Of a DNA stretch of 64,000 nt, positions 50,924 to 62,560 are shown in pieces. The notes below the pieces were generated by a model. It did no database searches. It had not been told where the DNA came from and saw only the letters and a program-made list of their open reading frames with translations. The translations under genes were made by a program, and so were the position numbers. Source of the DNA: Silene latifolia (Eukaryota > Streptophyta > Magnoliopsida > Caryophyllales > Caryophyllaceae); contig NC_133526.1 in NCBI RefSeq assembly GCF_048544455.1, positions 574,001-638,000 of the forward strand, written 5' to 3'. Numbering within the stretch: position 1 is the stretch's first letter; each line of letters starts with the position of its first letter.

Positions 50924-53900
50924 CTAGACATCATCATCATCATCATCATCATCACTTAAATTAGTGTTTTCGTTGCTTTCAAAAAGCGATTCTAAAAAAT
51001 CCTCATCATCATCTTCTTCTAAATACTTCTTCAAAGCCTCCTCTCCTAACTCTTCCTCATCTTCCTCCTCTTGCATAGCATCATTCTGTACTTGCATTTC
51101 ATCTCCTTGCGTTTCTTCTTGTTCCTCCTCCACATTTTCATTCTCATCCTCTATTTCAATTATTGTCAATGTTGTATCACCATTAACATCTTCTTGAAAG
51201 ATAGATTCATCAAAGGAGCATCCACTTGTGATCTTGCCTTTATTTTAAATACTGCTGACCACTGATCTTTATCTCTTTTGATATTTGGATAAGGAGCATA
51301 GCAAACTTGTTCCACTTGATATGCTAATACAAATGGGTCATATTTTGGAAATTTTTTGCTCCGATTAACATCCACAAGTTTATATTCCTTATGTACTTGC
51401 ATTCCTCTTTTCTCGAGTTATCTATCCAATTACATTTGAATAAAATAACGTTGTAAGGGTTTTTCTCTACTTGATATAAGACAACTCAACAACTTCATTT
51501 AGGGTTCCATAGTAGTCAGCTCCTTCAGTCGAACTCACACACACTCCATTGTTAATTGTAGACTTTTCCAAATCTTTCCCATCTATGAAAGCTCGAAATT
51601 TGTATCCATTGATTGAATAACGCTTCCATGTTCTTACTTTTTTGAAGGTCCATTTGCTAAGGCAACTACAACTGGATCTTTTAAATTATTTACCTAGAAT
51701 TAATGATAAAGAACCAATTATTTACCAAATAATAATATAATTTAAATAAGCATTATAAAATATATATTATTTACTTACTTGACCTCTAAGCCGGTTAGGG
51801 AATTTTGTTTCAAATTTGTTCCAAATATCCTCGGCCATAGAAACCTCGGGATATTCTCTTTTGATGTAATCCTCAAACAACCTTTCCATACGTTTCAACT
51901 CATCAGAATCACAATTAGATAAAACATAGAGGTGTGCACGTTCATATTCGTTATCTTCCAAAAATCTTTCACGACATTTTCCTGAAGTAGTGCCCTCATG
52001 ATCTTGAAATAGCTCGGGCAAGGTAGAATACTTCGCCTTTTTCTGACCTATGTCAAGGTCTTTTGCCTTTGTGTCTATATGATCTTCAAAGTAAAAAGAA
52101 CAAAAATTTGCTATTTCTTCAAGCAAATATGCGTTGCATAATGACCCTTGAACACGAGCTTTATTTCCATTTTTTTTTTTTAGATGATTCAAGAACCTAC
52201 AAAAAAATTGGTTAAGAATGAATGAAATTAAGTATTAACCTTAAAAGGCTTCGTAAAAGATATTGATATTACCTCTCAAAAGGATACATCCACCTATATT
52301 GCACAAGACCACCCACTTTCACTTCATATGGCAAATGAATTGGCAGATGTTCCATTGAGTTAAAAAATGAAGGTGGAAGTATTTTTTCCAATTTGCAGAT
52401 TATCTCGACAATATTTTTCTCGAGACTTGTTATTTTTTCAATTTGTACTGATGAAGTGCACAAGTCTCTCAAAAATTGACTAATCTCGATGATGGCATTC
52501 CACTCATTTTTAGGAAGAAGGTGCCTTAAAGCAACCGGCAGTAAACGCTCCATAAACACATGACAGTCATGGCTTTTCAAGCCATGTAGCTTCAACTCAT
52601 TCATATCGACACATCTTCTCAAATCTGAAGCATAGCCATCTGGAAACTTTAAATTACATATCCAATCACACAACACTTTCTTCGCTCTTTTTCAAAACGA
52701 TTGAATCCACCTTTCGCGACCTTGAACAAAGTTGTAAGATGTCTTTTTGTGCGGTTGGGTTCAAGGTTGTCTTGTCTTTTCTATCCATCACCGTGTGAAT
52801 TAGTTGTTCGAAAAAATTTTTCTCAATATGCATGACATCAAGGTTATGTCGAATTAGTAGTGTGCTCCAATATGGAAGCTCCCAAAAATACTTTGTTTCC
52901 ACCACCCAATTCGTTTCGCTTTAACCGTCTTCAATTCATGGTCAGATGCATCTACGATTTTTGGTAAATCTTTCACACATTCCCACACTTGTTCGCCCGA
53001 TAACCTCGTTCCAAAGAACATCGTTCTCTATTCTTCCTTTTCGAAAGTGGACTTTATCCTTGCGAAAAGTATGATCAATGTCTAAATATTGTCTATGACA
53101 ATCAAACCAACTCCATTTTCTGCTATCTTTGAAGCCAAGTCGATTTAGTCTCTTTTTTCGTACAACATGGACATGCATTCTCACCCTGAGCTTGACCAAC
53201 CGGATAACATGCCATAAGCAGGAAAGTCGTTGATCGTCCATAGGAGTGCGGCTCTTAAGTCGAAGTTTTGTTTCCTAGACACGTCATATGTAAACAATCC
53301 CGTGTCCCACAATTGCTTCAACTCGTGAATTAGAGGTTGTAAATAGACGTCAAGGTTTTGTTTGGGACTCTTTGGTCCAGGAATAATTAATGTTAAGAAC
53401 ATAAATTGTCTTTTCATGCATAGACAGGGTGGTAAATTGTAAGGTGTAAGCATCACCGGCCAGCATGAATATGTGTTCCCGAATGGCCCAAAAGCCGAGA
53501 AACCATCGGTGCAAAGTCCAAGTCTAACATTCCGAGGCTCGGATGCAAAAGAAGGATGAAGATGATCAAAATGTTTCCACGCCTCACTTCACTTGGATGA
53601 GACATTGTCCCACTAACTCGGGGGTTTTCATAATGCCAACGCATTTGTTCCGCGAGGTTTTTGTGGCATAAATTCGTTGCAAACGTGGCCCTATTGGGAA
53701 ATAATTTAAGAAATTTTCGGGGACCCTTTTGCCATTTGCATTCTTTGCACTTTTGTACCTAGCTCTACCACATTTTCTACAATTGTCGAGAAGAGCGTCG
53801 TCCATCCAAAAAAGCATACATCCATTAAAACATGCATCTATCTTTTCATGAGGAAGTTGAAGAGCTTTGAGAACATTTTTGGTTTCATAGAAGTTACGCA

Positions 53901-54483
53901 TCAAAATATGATCTTGAGGAAGAAGGTCTCCCATGAGTGACGTGAAACCATCTACACATTTATGGGCTAAGTTGTATTCACATTTCGAGAGACAAGCCTT
54001 GCGGCCGATCAGTAGCAATGAGAGCCGACATCCCTCGTAGACAGTTGCTCGACGTTTTAACATTTGGAAAAAGGCTAATACATTGGGATTTGGAGATTCA
54101 TCAACCACCTCGGCATTAAGAGCTTCTTCCCTAATTTGATCAATGCTATCGCGCAACGCATCCTCTACCATATCCCTATAAGGATTGTCAGAGGCCATTG
54201 CCATTTCCTCTTCCTCAACGGGAAATTTCTCTCCGTGACACACCCAATCATAATAGTTGTCACAAAAACCCTTTAGACCAAGGTGTTTTCGTACATCTTG
54301 TTCAACTAAAAACTTTTTATTTTTGCACTTACTACATGGACACCTAATTTCTTTATTTCTAATGAATTCGTCTTGTTGCTTAACATAATCAATGAATTTA
54401 TTAACCCCTATTACAAATTCCTTCCTTAACTTTTTATTGGAATCCAACCTTTCATACATCCAGTTTCGTTCTAATCTCTTCAT
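50924..54483 (-). pseudogene. TNP2-like CACTA transposase with frame breaks
   Basis: The start at 54483 (MKRLERNWMYERLD) opens a 299-codon frame with the transposase-associated domain (CPCSKCKNKKF...H, WVCHGE) and CRKCGRARYKS. A shift near 53600 passes to HYENPRVSGTMSHPS, then SCWPVMLTPYNLPP and MKRQFMFLTLIIPG (TNP2 core). LDVMHIEKNFFEQLI lies near 52830. DUF4218-like sequence is at 52676-51767 (LPIHLPYEVKVGGLVQYRW). DUF4216-like sequence is at 51402-51166 (QVCYAPYP, QWSAVFKIKAR). A highly acidic tail ends DDDDDDDDV at 50924. Some gaps are probably introns (about 52200-52260, 51420-51760), but shifts near 53600, 52700 and 51170 look like indels. Confidence 0.85.
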
Positions 54484-55570
54484 TGCAAATCTACATATAT
54501 ATTAGTAAATAAAAATTATTAATAAAAATGGTAAGAGCATTCATAAACTTATCTTTGAATTTTTCATACAACAACAACAACAACAACAACAACAACCACA
54601 ACCTGCAAAAAAATACTTTCAGTATTGGGGTCCTTATCTCTCCAACCTAAACCCATCTTTGAATCTTTCATACCATTAGTAAATACCCAATTTTTTTTCT
54701 TGATTGTAATGAGACAAAAATTCGACAAAGACTTCCTTACAGTTCTCCAAATACATTATTTAGAATGAATTCTCACTCTACATATGTATTCGGAGAACAT
54801 TAAAGGAAATGTCAACCAAATTTTGTCTCATAACAATCAACAAAAAAATTGAGTATTTACCACCTAAATGGCATAAAAGATTCAAAGACAAATCTAAAAT
54901 CGGGGACTATTCAAGAATTACACCTAATGTGTAATCCCAAACGGTACTAGGTCAAAAATATATTAACAATCACAACACAAGCATAAGATGAATTAATATT
55001 TGTAAAAAAAATATACATGACACAAATGTACACAACTTATCAAAACAAACTTAATAATTACTAATAAATCTTATAAAACTAAGCAAAAGTAGAGTAAGCA
55101 TCCTTAAATTGGTTTAAACATCATAAATTGTCTTTTAATTAAACTAAATCATTTTAATAATCCTAAACTTAATTAAATTAAGCATTATAAAATTGATTTA
55201 AACATCCTAAATTGGCTTTTAACTAAATTAAACTACCCTAATAATCCTAAACATTCTAAATTAGATATTAATTAAACTAATTTATTTTACCAATCCTAAA
55301 CTTAATTAAACTAAGTATTATAAAATTGATTTAAACATCCTAAATTGACTTTTAACTAAATTTCACTATCCTAATAATACTAAACATCCTAAATTGGATT
55401 TCAACTAAACTAAACAATCCTAATAATACTAAACATCCTAAATTGGCTTTCAACTAAACTAAACAACCTAATAATACTAAGCATCCTAAACTAATCATAA
55501 TTAATTTAAACAATAACCATAAACCCTAATTAATCAAAATAGTAAAATAAATTAAACAAACCTTAAATTA
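54484..55570. repeat. AT-rich leader with (CAA)n and imperfect tandem CATCCTAAATTGG repeats
   Basis: 54565-54600 is (CAA)n. 55080-55500 repeats units with CATCCTAAATTGG and ACTAAACTAAACAATCCTAATAAT, about 55-65 bp each. This lies between the transposase start and the subterminal region and is probably leader or intron. Confidence 0.65.
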
Positions 55571-55594
55571 ATTAAGAGATGGAGACAAGGGAGA

Positions 55595-55860
55595 AGAGCG
55601 GCGGTGGCGGGACCAAACGGCGGCGGCGGCGACTCGGCGGCGGCGAGGGAGCAAGGCGGCAGAAAAAAAAAAGGGAAAGGGGAAAGGAAAAAAGGGAAAG
55701 GGGAAAGGAGAAGAAAGGGGAAAAGGGAAAGGAGAAATAGGAGGAGTGATTTGGGGAGTAGGGTGGTGGTGGGAGTGGTGGTGGTGGGAGTGGTGGTGGT
55801 GAGATTGAGGGAGACGGAGTTTTGGGTGATTTGGGGGAAAATAATTGAAGAGTGATAATG
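55595..55860. other. GC/purine-rich low-complexity block near the CACTA 5' side
   Basis: CGGCGG repeats are followed by GGGAAAGG and GGTGGTGGGAGT runs on the plus strand. Reading frames on both strands exist because stops are rare, but they are compositionally trivial. A promoter/CpG-like role for the transposase transcript is possible. Confidence 0.5.
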
Positions 55861-55884
55861 AAGGGGAGGAGACGCTGCTGCCCG

Positions 55885-56323
55885 TATAAAAAAAACGTGC
55901 GACGGACTTTGCGACGGACTGTCCGTCGCAAACATAAAATAATAATAAATCCTGCGACGGAATTTCCGTCGCAGACTTAAAATAATATTATTTTTCCAGC
56001 GTGTTAAGAGGTGTACAGCTGGACACTTTAAAATGTCTGCGACGGAAATTCCGTCGCAACAAAAATATTATTTTAATATAGCGACGGAATTTCCGTCGCA
56101 GACTTTATTATTATTTTATTCTCGCGACGGAATTTCCGTCGCAGACCTTCCCGCCATGTCAGAAAATTTGGCGGTCTGGGAAAATAGGCTGCAACGGAAA
56201 GTCCGTCGCAAGTCCGTCGCAGAGTATAAGATCCGTCGCAGTGTCCGTCGCAGGTTTAAATTTGCTACGGATTATTATTCCGTCGCAGTGTGTCCGTCGC
56301 ATCGAGACTTTTTTTTTGTAGTG
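55885..56323. repeat. CACTA right subterminal repeats
   Basis: About twenty copies of GCGACGGA/TCCGTCGC, mostly as GCGACGGAATTTCCGTCGCA palindromes. They mirror the array at 48483-48930. Confidence 0.9.
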
Positions 56324-56326
56324 CCA

Positions 56327-56537
56327 TATGAAACTATTCTCAGTAATGAAGTAATAGAGAGAATTTGAGTGAAAAATTATATTTCATTGAGTTATGTAAT
56401 TACAATGATTCCGATTTGCTTATATAGTAGTTGAGGTCGGTTTGTATAACTCCCTCTAACTAATTCTAACTAATTCCCTTAATACATGGAAAGTTAGTTG
56501 ATTGTTAGTTAATTCTAACTAACTGACTATGCTCATA
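56327..56537 (-). repeat. Copia 5' LTR
   Basis: Same 211-bp sequence as 42296-42506 with one substitution. It is followed on plus by the target duplication ATAAG at 56538-56542. Confidence 0.93.
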
Positions 56538-56542
56538 ATAAG

Positions 56543-57091
56543 GTACATCATGAGGAGAATATCATTGTTAGAATCAGAATAAAGTAATTACAATTGATAA
56601 TGTTGGCCACATTGTTAGGCTATTGAATGAGAAGTTGGCATGAGTATCTTTCTCACCCCATTTTACACGCACCTTACACTCTCGGAGAAAGTTGGGTTTC
56701 GGGCATCATTCAGATTACTCATATCGTGTATACGTATGGTTATTAGTTCAGATATTTTGTTCAATTTTTTTAATTCAGGTTTGTTTACCCAATCTAATTT
56801 TAAGTTAAAGTTTCTTATGTATAAAAATGGAATGACCAAGTCTTACTAAGCGTATGAGCTAACTTTAATACAACACTATTAATTGTTACTGTACTTTTTA
56901 ATTATTACAATAGGTGTTATTTGTGACGGATATACCCGTTACAAGCTTATGACGGGTTAAGTATCACCCACATGTTAGATAAGACAAAAAGTAAAATACA
57001 TAGGAAATCGGAAATTACTTGTCTTTATCTTCCCATGAGGGTTTATTTGACCCGTCACAAGCTTGTAACGGGTCAAGTATCAACCACATGG
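56543..57091. other. Intergenic DNA with a MITE-like internal repeat
   Basis: No gene. 56930-57090 holds two copies of ACAAGCTT-ACGGGT-AAGTATCA-CCACATG about 110 bp apart, with GACGG/CCGTC pieces suggesting a small TIR element. Its ends could not be fixed. Confidence 0.4.
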
Positions 57092-57392
57092 TGAAGAATT
57101 TGCAATTCTTCCATGGTAGAGAAGATGAAGATTGTAAGAGAATATGAAGAATGAGAGAGAATTAGAGAGAAAACTTTGTAGAGAGATGTTTGAGTGTAAA
57201 AGATTCAATTGTATTATGATAACTTGTGTTGATTACAATGGAATAGGATCACCTTATATACTGAGTAATACAAATAGATAAACCGACTTATGGTAACAAC
57301 CTTGTAACAAACTAATGACTAGTCTAACTAACTATGACAGCTGGCTAACAGTTTTTATAACCAACTGTTGCTAAACTCTCTTATGACCAACA
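57092..57392 (-). mobile_element. Solo LTR, probably Copia, 301 bp
   Basis: On the minus strand it runs TGTTGGTCATAAGAGAG to TTGCAAATTCTTCA, with TATATAAGG in the middle and a CT-rich leader. The Gypsy LTR starts at the very next base on plus (57393), so a matching right target duplication cannot be seen. It may be a solo LTR or one LTR of an element split by the Gypsy insertion. Confidence 0.65.
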
Positions 57393-58705
57393 TGTAACAC
57401 CCCCATACTCCGAGTGCCTTACCAGGACCACTCAGGTATGAAGACGCCACCATCTCGGTCGCCCGAGGTATGATAATCAAATAGACAAAACAGAAACAAC
57501 GTTTATTATAAATAGTTTAATGAATAAATACAATCCTCGAAACCAAACTGAAAGTACGATACATTATTCTAAACTGTCTATTCTAACTGAAATGTAAATA
57601 AGTAAGGCTACAGCGGAAGACTCCTATCATCTGTCGTGGCTCCCCAGCTATCCCAGTACTCATCTCAATACCTGCTCAATATCTGCTCACCATCCCCGAA
57701 TGGATCACCGCAGGTTTACAAAACACCGGGGTCAGTACTAATCACACAATCAATATAGATAACAATAATAAGGTAAACAGACAGCTGAACTGCCACACAC
57801 ACACGCACACACACACCGCCAACTCCCATCATCTCAATACTGACTGTCCACTGGACCAGCCCTGCCAGTGGGGGACCGCAGCCGTTCCCACCTAAGCCCC
57901 GCTCATCACACGAGCGATAACCCTGTCCATTAATATGCACATCCCCTCCCGTGGCGGGTTCCACGGAGGGCGAAACTAGGGCGTGAAGTCACTCCCGCAA
58001 GTGACCCCACTCAGCCGAGAACGCATCTCGAGAACCATAGACAACCAATCACAATCACAATCACAATCACAATCATCATATCAAACAACTAACTACAAAG
58101 ACATCACCAATATCCCATTATGGGACTAATACGAGTAGAAATCCTACCTGAAAGCACAACAAGCAGACGGTATCTACAGCTGTCTCAAAACGCCTCTTCT
58201 ACGAATCCTCCTCCTATCATATAGCACATAAAGACTACACATCACAAACTACTCATAAAAACCCCCAAACCCTAAATTAGGGTTTAACCAACCTTAACAA
58301 AGCATTATAAAAACTGTATTAAAAGCTTACCCTCGACGCAAGGAACTCAACGATACGAACTACGACACGAACCGACCGTCTGAACTCCGGGAATTGCTAA
58401 GGATGCGATTAGGAAGATGAACTGACTGCTTTCTCTCTTAAACAGGTTTTAGGTTTTGGTAAAAGTGTATTAAAACAATGACGATTATGTTTAAATACCC
58501 TAATCGCATAATTAACAAAACCCGAGAAAAACTCCCCTAAACCGGACACTCGATCGAGTACCCAAGGTACTCGATCGAGTACCCCAGCTACTCGATCGAG
58601 TACCCAACAGGTCAGAAACTATTTTATTTCGCCACTTGCCCTTACTCGACAGAGTAAGGGCTACTCGATAGAGTACCCCAAGACATATAAATACGGAGTA
58701 TTACA
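57393..58705 (-). repeat. Gypsy element 1, 3' LTR (1313 bp)
   Basis: Plus strand runs TGTAACACCC to ...GTATTACA. On the minus strand it is preceded by a polypurine tract (AAGGAGGGAAGAC, about 58706-58718). It shares blocks such as CATCCCCGAATGGATCACCG and CCCGTGGCGGGTTCCACGG with the LTR at 61204-62560. It holds an array of TACTCGATCGAGTA palindromes near 58548-58680. Confidence 0.85.
58545..58685. repeat. Palindromic TACTCGATCGAGTA array in Gypsy LTR 1
   Basis: Three perfect CTCGATCGAG palindromes spaced 20-25 bp apart are followed by degenerate CTCGACAGAG and CTCGATAGAG copies. Confidence 0.85.
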
Positions 58706-58914
58706 GTCTTCCCTCCTTAAAAGGAACTTCGTCCCCGAAGTTCAAACCACTACTAAACAAAGGTACTCCCTAACATTCCCGACTCAGCAACCGAACATAA
58801 AACATGATACTAACCCAACTTATCCCGACAAACATCCCGACACAAAGGTACTAAGGTGTATAGAACTCTTAAAAACTCTCGCGATCATCTCCTACCCCCC
58901 TAAAAGAAACAAGG

Positions 58915-61203
58915 TTACGTCCCCGTAACCATACATACCTGATCAAAAAGGAAAGGGTAACGCTCTTTCATGATATCCTCTGCCTCCCATGTAGCTTCCT
59001 CAGACTCGTGGTTAGACCAAAGGATCTTAAGCAAAACTGTCTCACCACTCCTGGTCTTTCTAACCTTTCGGTCTAGGATCTGCTTAGGCACCTCAAGATA
59101 TGATAAGGACTCATCTAGCTCTAAGCTCTCTGCCTCCAACACATGTGACGGGTCACTCACATACTTCCGCAGCTGCGATACATGAAACACATTATGCACT
59201 CTCTCCAACGCAGCCGGTAAAGCCAAACGATAAGCAACCTCTCCAACTCGCTCTAAGATCTCATAAGGCCCTATAAACTTCTGACTTAGCTTGCCCTTTT
59301 TCCCAAATCTCATAACCCCACGCATAGGAGACACTTTCAGAAGAACCTTATCCCCAACCTGAAACTCTATATCCCGGCGATGTAGATCTGCATAACTCTT
59401 TTGTCTGTCCTGAGCCGCTCTCATCCTTTCTCTGATAATCTTAATCTGTTCTACCATCTCATGCACCATCTCTGGTCCTAAAACCACTGCCTCAGCACTA
59501 TCGTCCCAACAGATTGGACTCCTACACCTCCTCCCATACAAAGCCTCAAACGGTGCCATACCTATACTGGTGTGATAGCTGTTGTTGTAAGAAAATTCTA
59601 TCAAGTCTAACCTCTGCTCCCAGCTACCACCAAAATCCATCACACAAGCTCGCAACATATCCTCAAGGGTCTTGATTGTTCTCTCCGTCTGCCCATCTGT
59701 CGCAGGATGAAATGCTGTACTCATCTTCAAAGTTGTTCCCAACGATTCCTGCAACTCCTTCCAAAACCTCGATATAAACCTCGCATCTCTGTCAGACACT
59801 ATGTCCTTAGGGACTCCATGTAACTTAAGCACGTTCTTTCGATAGGCCATGGCCAGTTGTGCCTTAGTCCATGTATCTTTCATTGGAACAAAGTGAGCTG
59901 ACTTGGTCAGACGATCCACTATCACCCAAATCATGTTGTTACCTTTTTGACTCTTAGGCAAACCCACAATGAAATCCATGGAAATGGATTCCCACTTCCA
60001 CTCAGGCACCTCTAAGGACTGAATCTTACCTTGTGGTCTTCTCTGTTCCCCTTTAACTCTTTGGCATGTCAAACAACGGGACACAAACTCAGCTGTCTCT
60101 TTCTTCATCCCAGGCCACCAAAACGTTTTCTTCAAATCCTTGTATAGCTTATCTCCACCTGGATGAACTGAATATGGTGTGCAATGCGCCTCTGTCATGA
60201 TCGTCTTTTTCAACTCCTCATCATTAGGAACACACCACCTACCATCAAACCTCAAACTACCATCTGTATGAATAGAAAACCGGGACACTGTCCCTTTCTC
60301 TACTCCAGCTCTCCACTCCACTATCTTAGGATCCAAAGCCTGCTTATCCCGAATGTCATCATAAAACTCCAGATGTACTGTCATATCACCCATGGCATCT
60401 CCTTTCTGCATCATATGTATCCCAAAGCTAGCTACCTCATCCCTCAGCCTCATCAAAGATAGAGCTGTACATAAGGAATGTACACTCTTCCTACTCAAAG
60501 CATCAGCTACGACGTTGGCCTTCCCTTCATGGTAGATGATTTCCATGTCGTAGTCGCCAATCAACTCCATCCACCTCCTCTGTCTCATGTTCAACTCCTT
60601 CTGCGTGAAGATGTACTTAAGACTCTTGTGATCAGAAAATACCTTAAAGATTGCTCCATAAAGGTAATGCCTCCAAATCTTGAGAGCAAACACCACTGCA
60701 CCCAACTCCAGATCATGAGTAGGGTAATTCTCCTCATAAGGCTTCAATTGCCTAGAAGCATAGGCAATCACTTTACCATTCTGCATCAACACACATCCCA
60801 GCCCATTCTTCGAGGCATCTGTATAAACCTCAAAATTCTCGCTCCCTTCAGGCAATGCTAGGACAGGAGCTGTGGTCAAACACTCCTTTAATGTCTGGAA
60901 CGCCGTCTCACAACTCTCATCCCAACGAAACATGTTCTCTTTCCTCATCAACGCTGTCATCGGTCTAGCTATCTTGGAGAAATCTTTCACGAACCGTCTG
61001 TAGTACCCAGCTAGACCCAAGAAACTCCTAACCTCAGCAACATTCTTTGGTGCTTCCCACTTTGTCACTGCCTCAATCTTCGCCGGATCCACAGCTACCC
61101 CATCCTTAGAGATTACATGCCCCAGAAAGGCAACTTTCTCTAACCAGAACTCACACTTGGACAGCTTAGCATACAACTCATGATCCCTCAAAGTCTGCAA
61201 CAC
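58915..61203 (-). CDS. Gypsy chromovirus (Tekay-like) pol, C-terminal part: RT end - RNase H - integrase - chromodomain
   Basis: An uninterrupted 762-codon frame, truncated upstream by the nested LTR at 61204. The RT tail reads [14 protein letters not shown] and GHVISKDG. RNase H lies at about 125-240 ([39 protein letters not shown]). The HHCC zinc finger lies at about 340-390 ([11 protein letters not shown]...[10 protein letters not shown]). Integrase core has [26 protein letters not shown] and [12 protein letters not shown], giving the D, D, E residues. The C-terminal chromodomain-like segment ([12 protein letters not shown]...[13 protein letters not shown]) is typical of Tekay/Del chromoviruses and targets heterochromatin. 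The frame is undamaged, so element 1 was young when element 2 hit it. Confidence 0.9.
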   Translation of the reverse strand: MLQTLRDHELYAKLSKCEFWLEKVAFLGHVISKDGVAVDPAKIEAVTKWEAPKNVAEVRSFLGLAGYYRRFVKDFSKIARPMTALMRKENMFRWDESCETAFQTLKECLTTAPVLALPEGSENFEVYTDASKNGLGCVLMQNGKVIAYASRQLKPYEENYPTHDLELGAVVFALKIWRHYLYGAIFKVFSDHKSLKYIFTQKELNMRQRRWMELIGDYDMEIIYHEGKANVVADALSRKSVHSLCTALSLMRLRDEVASFGIHMMQKGDAMGDMTVHLEFYDDIRDKQALDPKIVEWRAGVEKGTVSRFSIHTDGSLRFDGRWCVPNDEELKKTIMTEAHCTPYSVHPGGDKLYKDLKKTFWWPGMKKETAEFVSRCLTCQRVKGEQRRPQGKIQSLEVPEWKWESISMDFIVGLPKSQKGNNMIWVIVDRLTKSAHFVPMKDTWTKAQLAMAYRKNVLKLHGVPKDIVSDRDARFISRFWKELQESLGTTLKMSTAFHPATDGQTERTIKTLEDMLRACVMDFGGSWEQRLDLIEFSYNNSYHTSIGMAPFEALYGRRCRSPICWDDSAEAVVLGPEMVHEMVEQIKIIRERMRAAQDRQKSYADLHRRDIEFQVGDKVLLKVSPMRGVMRFGKKGKLSQKFIGPYEILERVGEVAYRLALPAALERVHNVFHVSQLRKYVSDPSHVLEAESLELDESLSYLEVPKQILDRKVRKTRSGETVLLKILWSNHESEEATWEAEDIMKERYPFLFDQVCMVTGT

Positions 61204-62560
61204 TGTAACACCCCCTCATACCAAGGTACCTTACCAGGACTACCCCAGCATGAAAGGTTGTTACCATCTCGGTTGCCCGAGGTTAGTATATATCAAAAGC
61301 AACAGTCCAAACACGTTTATTAATGTACGGTAATTATAAAGGTTACATAGTCTCCAAAATCTAATAAATGAATTATCCAAATGGCAACAACTACCAAAAC
61401 AATAACTAAAGCTCGTGATGGTGTCATCTAATCCAGCGTGGTGACTCTCCCATGACTGCCCCCAAGCTCAATAAATGTATCACCTGTCACAATCACTCAC
61501 CATCCCCGAATGGATCACCGCAGTTTTACAAAACAACAACACGGGGTCGTCGATTACTCAATCAATATAAGACAACAACATTACCACTAGCTGATCATCG
61601 ATCTCACGCCTGATAACCGACTACACACCGAAGTGTGTAGCCCTGCCAGATTACCCATCGCAACGGTAATCCTCGCCGCCGATGGGTGACCGCACCCATC
61701 CCCACCTAGTCCAGCTCATCAACGAGCGACTAACAATCCCCGTCCCTTAATGTGCACATCCCCTCCCGTGGCGGGTTCCACGGAGGGCGAACTAGGGTGT
61801 GAAGCCACTCCCGCAAGTGACTCCACCACAATCACACAAACCACAAGATCATCACAAAATTGTCTCAACACCACAACCGTCACCACACAATCACATCACC
61901 ACCGTCACCACAACACCCATAATCCGATGATCGTGAGATAACAACAAATACAACATAACTACGGTCTTAAATCAATTAACGATGAATCGAGTAGGAAACC
62001 CTACCTTTTCGCAATCCTCTTACGCTGCAATCAATCATACAATAAGCATAACAATTACCACATCGTCACCTACAACAATGATAATCAACAATCACATAAC
62101 GCACACACTATATGCAAAACCCCATTTCCCCCAAATTCATAATCAAAGACAAACCCTAGGACAATCATCAACAAGCATGGGGAATAAAGACTTACCGACG
62201 AAAGGATGAATGATTGAATGCGGTTGCTAAGATTGTCCATACATACACAGAGGAGAGATTGGGAATGATTAGAGCGTCGTAGGTTTTGATTAGGTTTACA
62301 AACCGTGTTTTAGAAACTGATTTCTCAAATTTTATAATCTCTAAAAACACTCCCATCAACCGCTGAATTAATACTCGTCAGACCGGATACTCGGTCGAGT
62401 ATGATGTATACTCGGCCGAGTATCCTCTACTCGGTCGAGTATTCATCATACTCGGCCGAGTATTCCTCGCAGGCTTAAACAGAACATACACTTAGCACTA
62501 CTCGGCCGAGTAGGCTCTACTCGGTCGAGTACTTAGCTTAATAAAGTCTGTAGTGTTACA
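61204..62560 (-). repeat. Gypsy element 2, LTR (1357 bp), inserted in element 1 RT
   Basis: Plus strand runs TGTAACACCCCC to ...GTAGTGTTACA, followed by the inverse of a polypurine tract (ATCTTCCCCCCTT). It is related to LTR 1 but diverged. Bases 61199-61203 (AACAC) are the expected left target duplication; the other end is outside the window. Confidence 0.85.
62392..62535. repeat. Palindromic TACTCGGYCGAGTA array in Gypsy LTR 2
   Basis: Six copies alternate CTCGGTCGAG and CTCGGCCGAG, at the same relative place as the array in LTR 1 but with a different core. Confidence 0.85.

Larger units (their letters stand above)
48483..56323 (-). mobile_element. Complete CACTA (En/Spm) transposon, 7841 bp
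   Basis: The left end is CACTACAAAAAAAAGG at 48483 and the right end is its inverse ...TTTTTTTGTAGTG at 56323. Target duplication CCA lies on both sides (48480-48482, 56324-56326). GACGGA-type subterminal repeats occur in the outer ~440 bp at each end. It encodes a TNP2-type transposase and a Transposase_24-type protein on the minus strand. It is complete in structure, but the transposase has frame breaks. Confidence 0.95.
42296..56537 (-). mobile_element. Copia LTR retrotransposon with two nested insertions
   Basis: LTRs at 42296-42506 and 56327-56537 (211 bp each) differ at one position. Target duplication ATAAG lies at 42291-42295 and 56538-56542. The LTR ends are TATGA...TCATA rather than TG...CA. 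The minus-strand order is LTR, PBS, gag, protease, integrase, RT, RNase H, polypurine tract, LTR, which is Copia order. Removing the nested solo LTR (44156-45463) and CACTA (48483-56323), each with one copy of its target duplication, leaves about 5.1 kb. Near-identical LTRs mean a young insertion. Confidence 0.92.

Noticed and set aside
55080..55500. Regular spaced repeats resembling an array
   Set aside because: Imperfect tandem units inside a CACTA element in plant nuclear DNA; there are no unique spacers, so it is not CRISPR.
55552..55935. Pro/Ser/Phe-rich and Gly/Arg/Lys-rich frames
   Set aside because: Simple-sequence composition without stops; no domain, and overlapping frames on opposite strands.
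57716..57964. Frames of 60-80 codons within the Gypsy LTRs
   Set aside because: They lie in non-coding LTR sequence and are not preserved between the two related LTRs.
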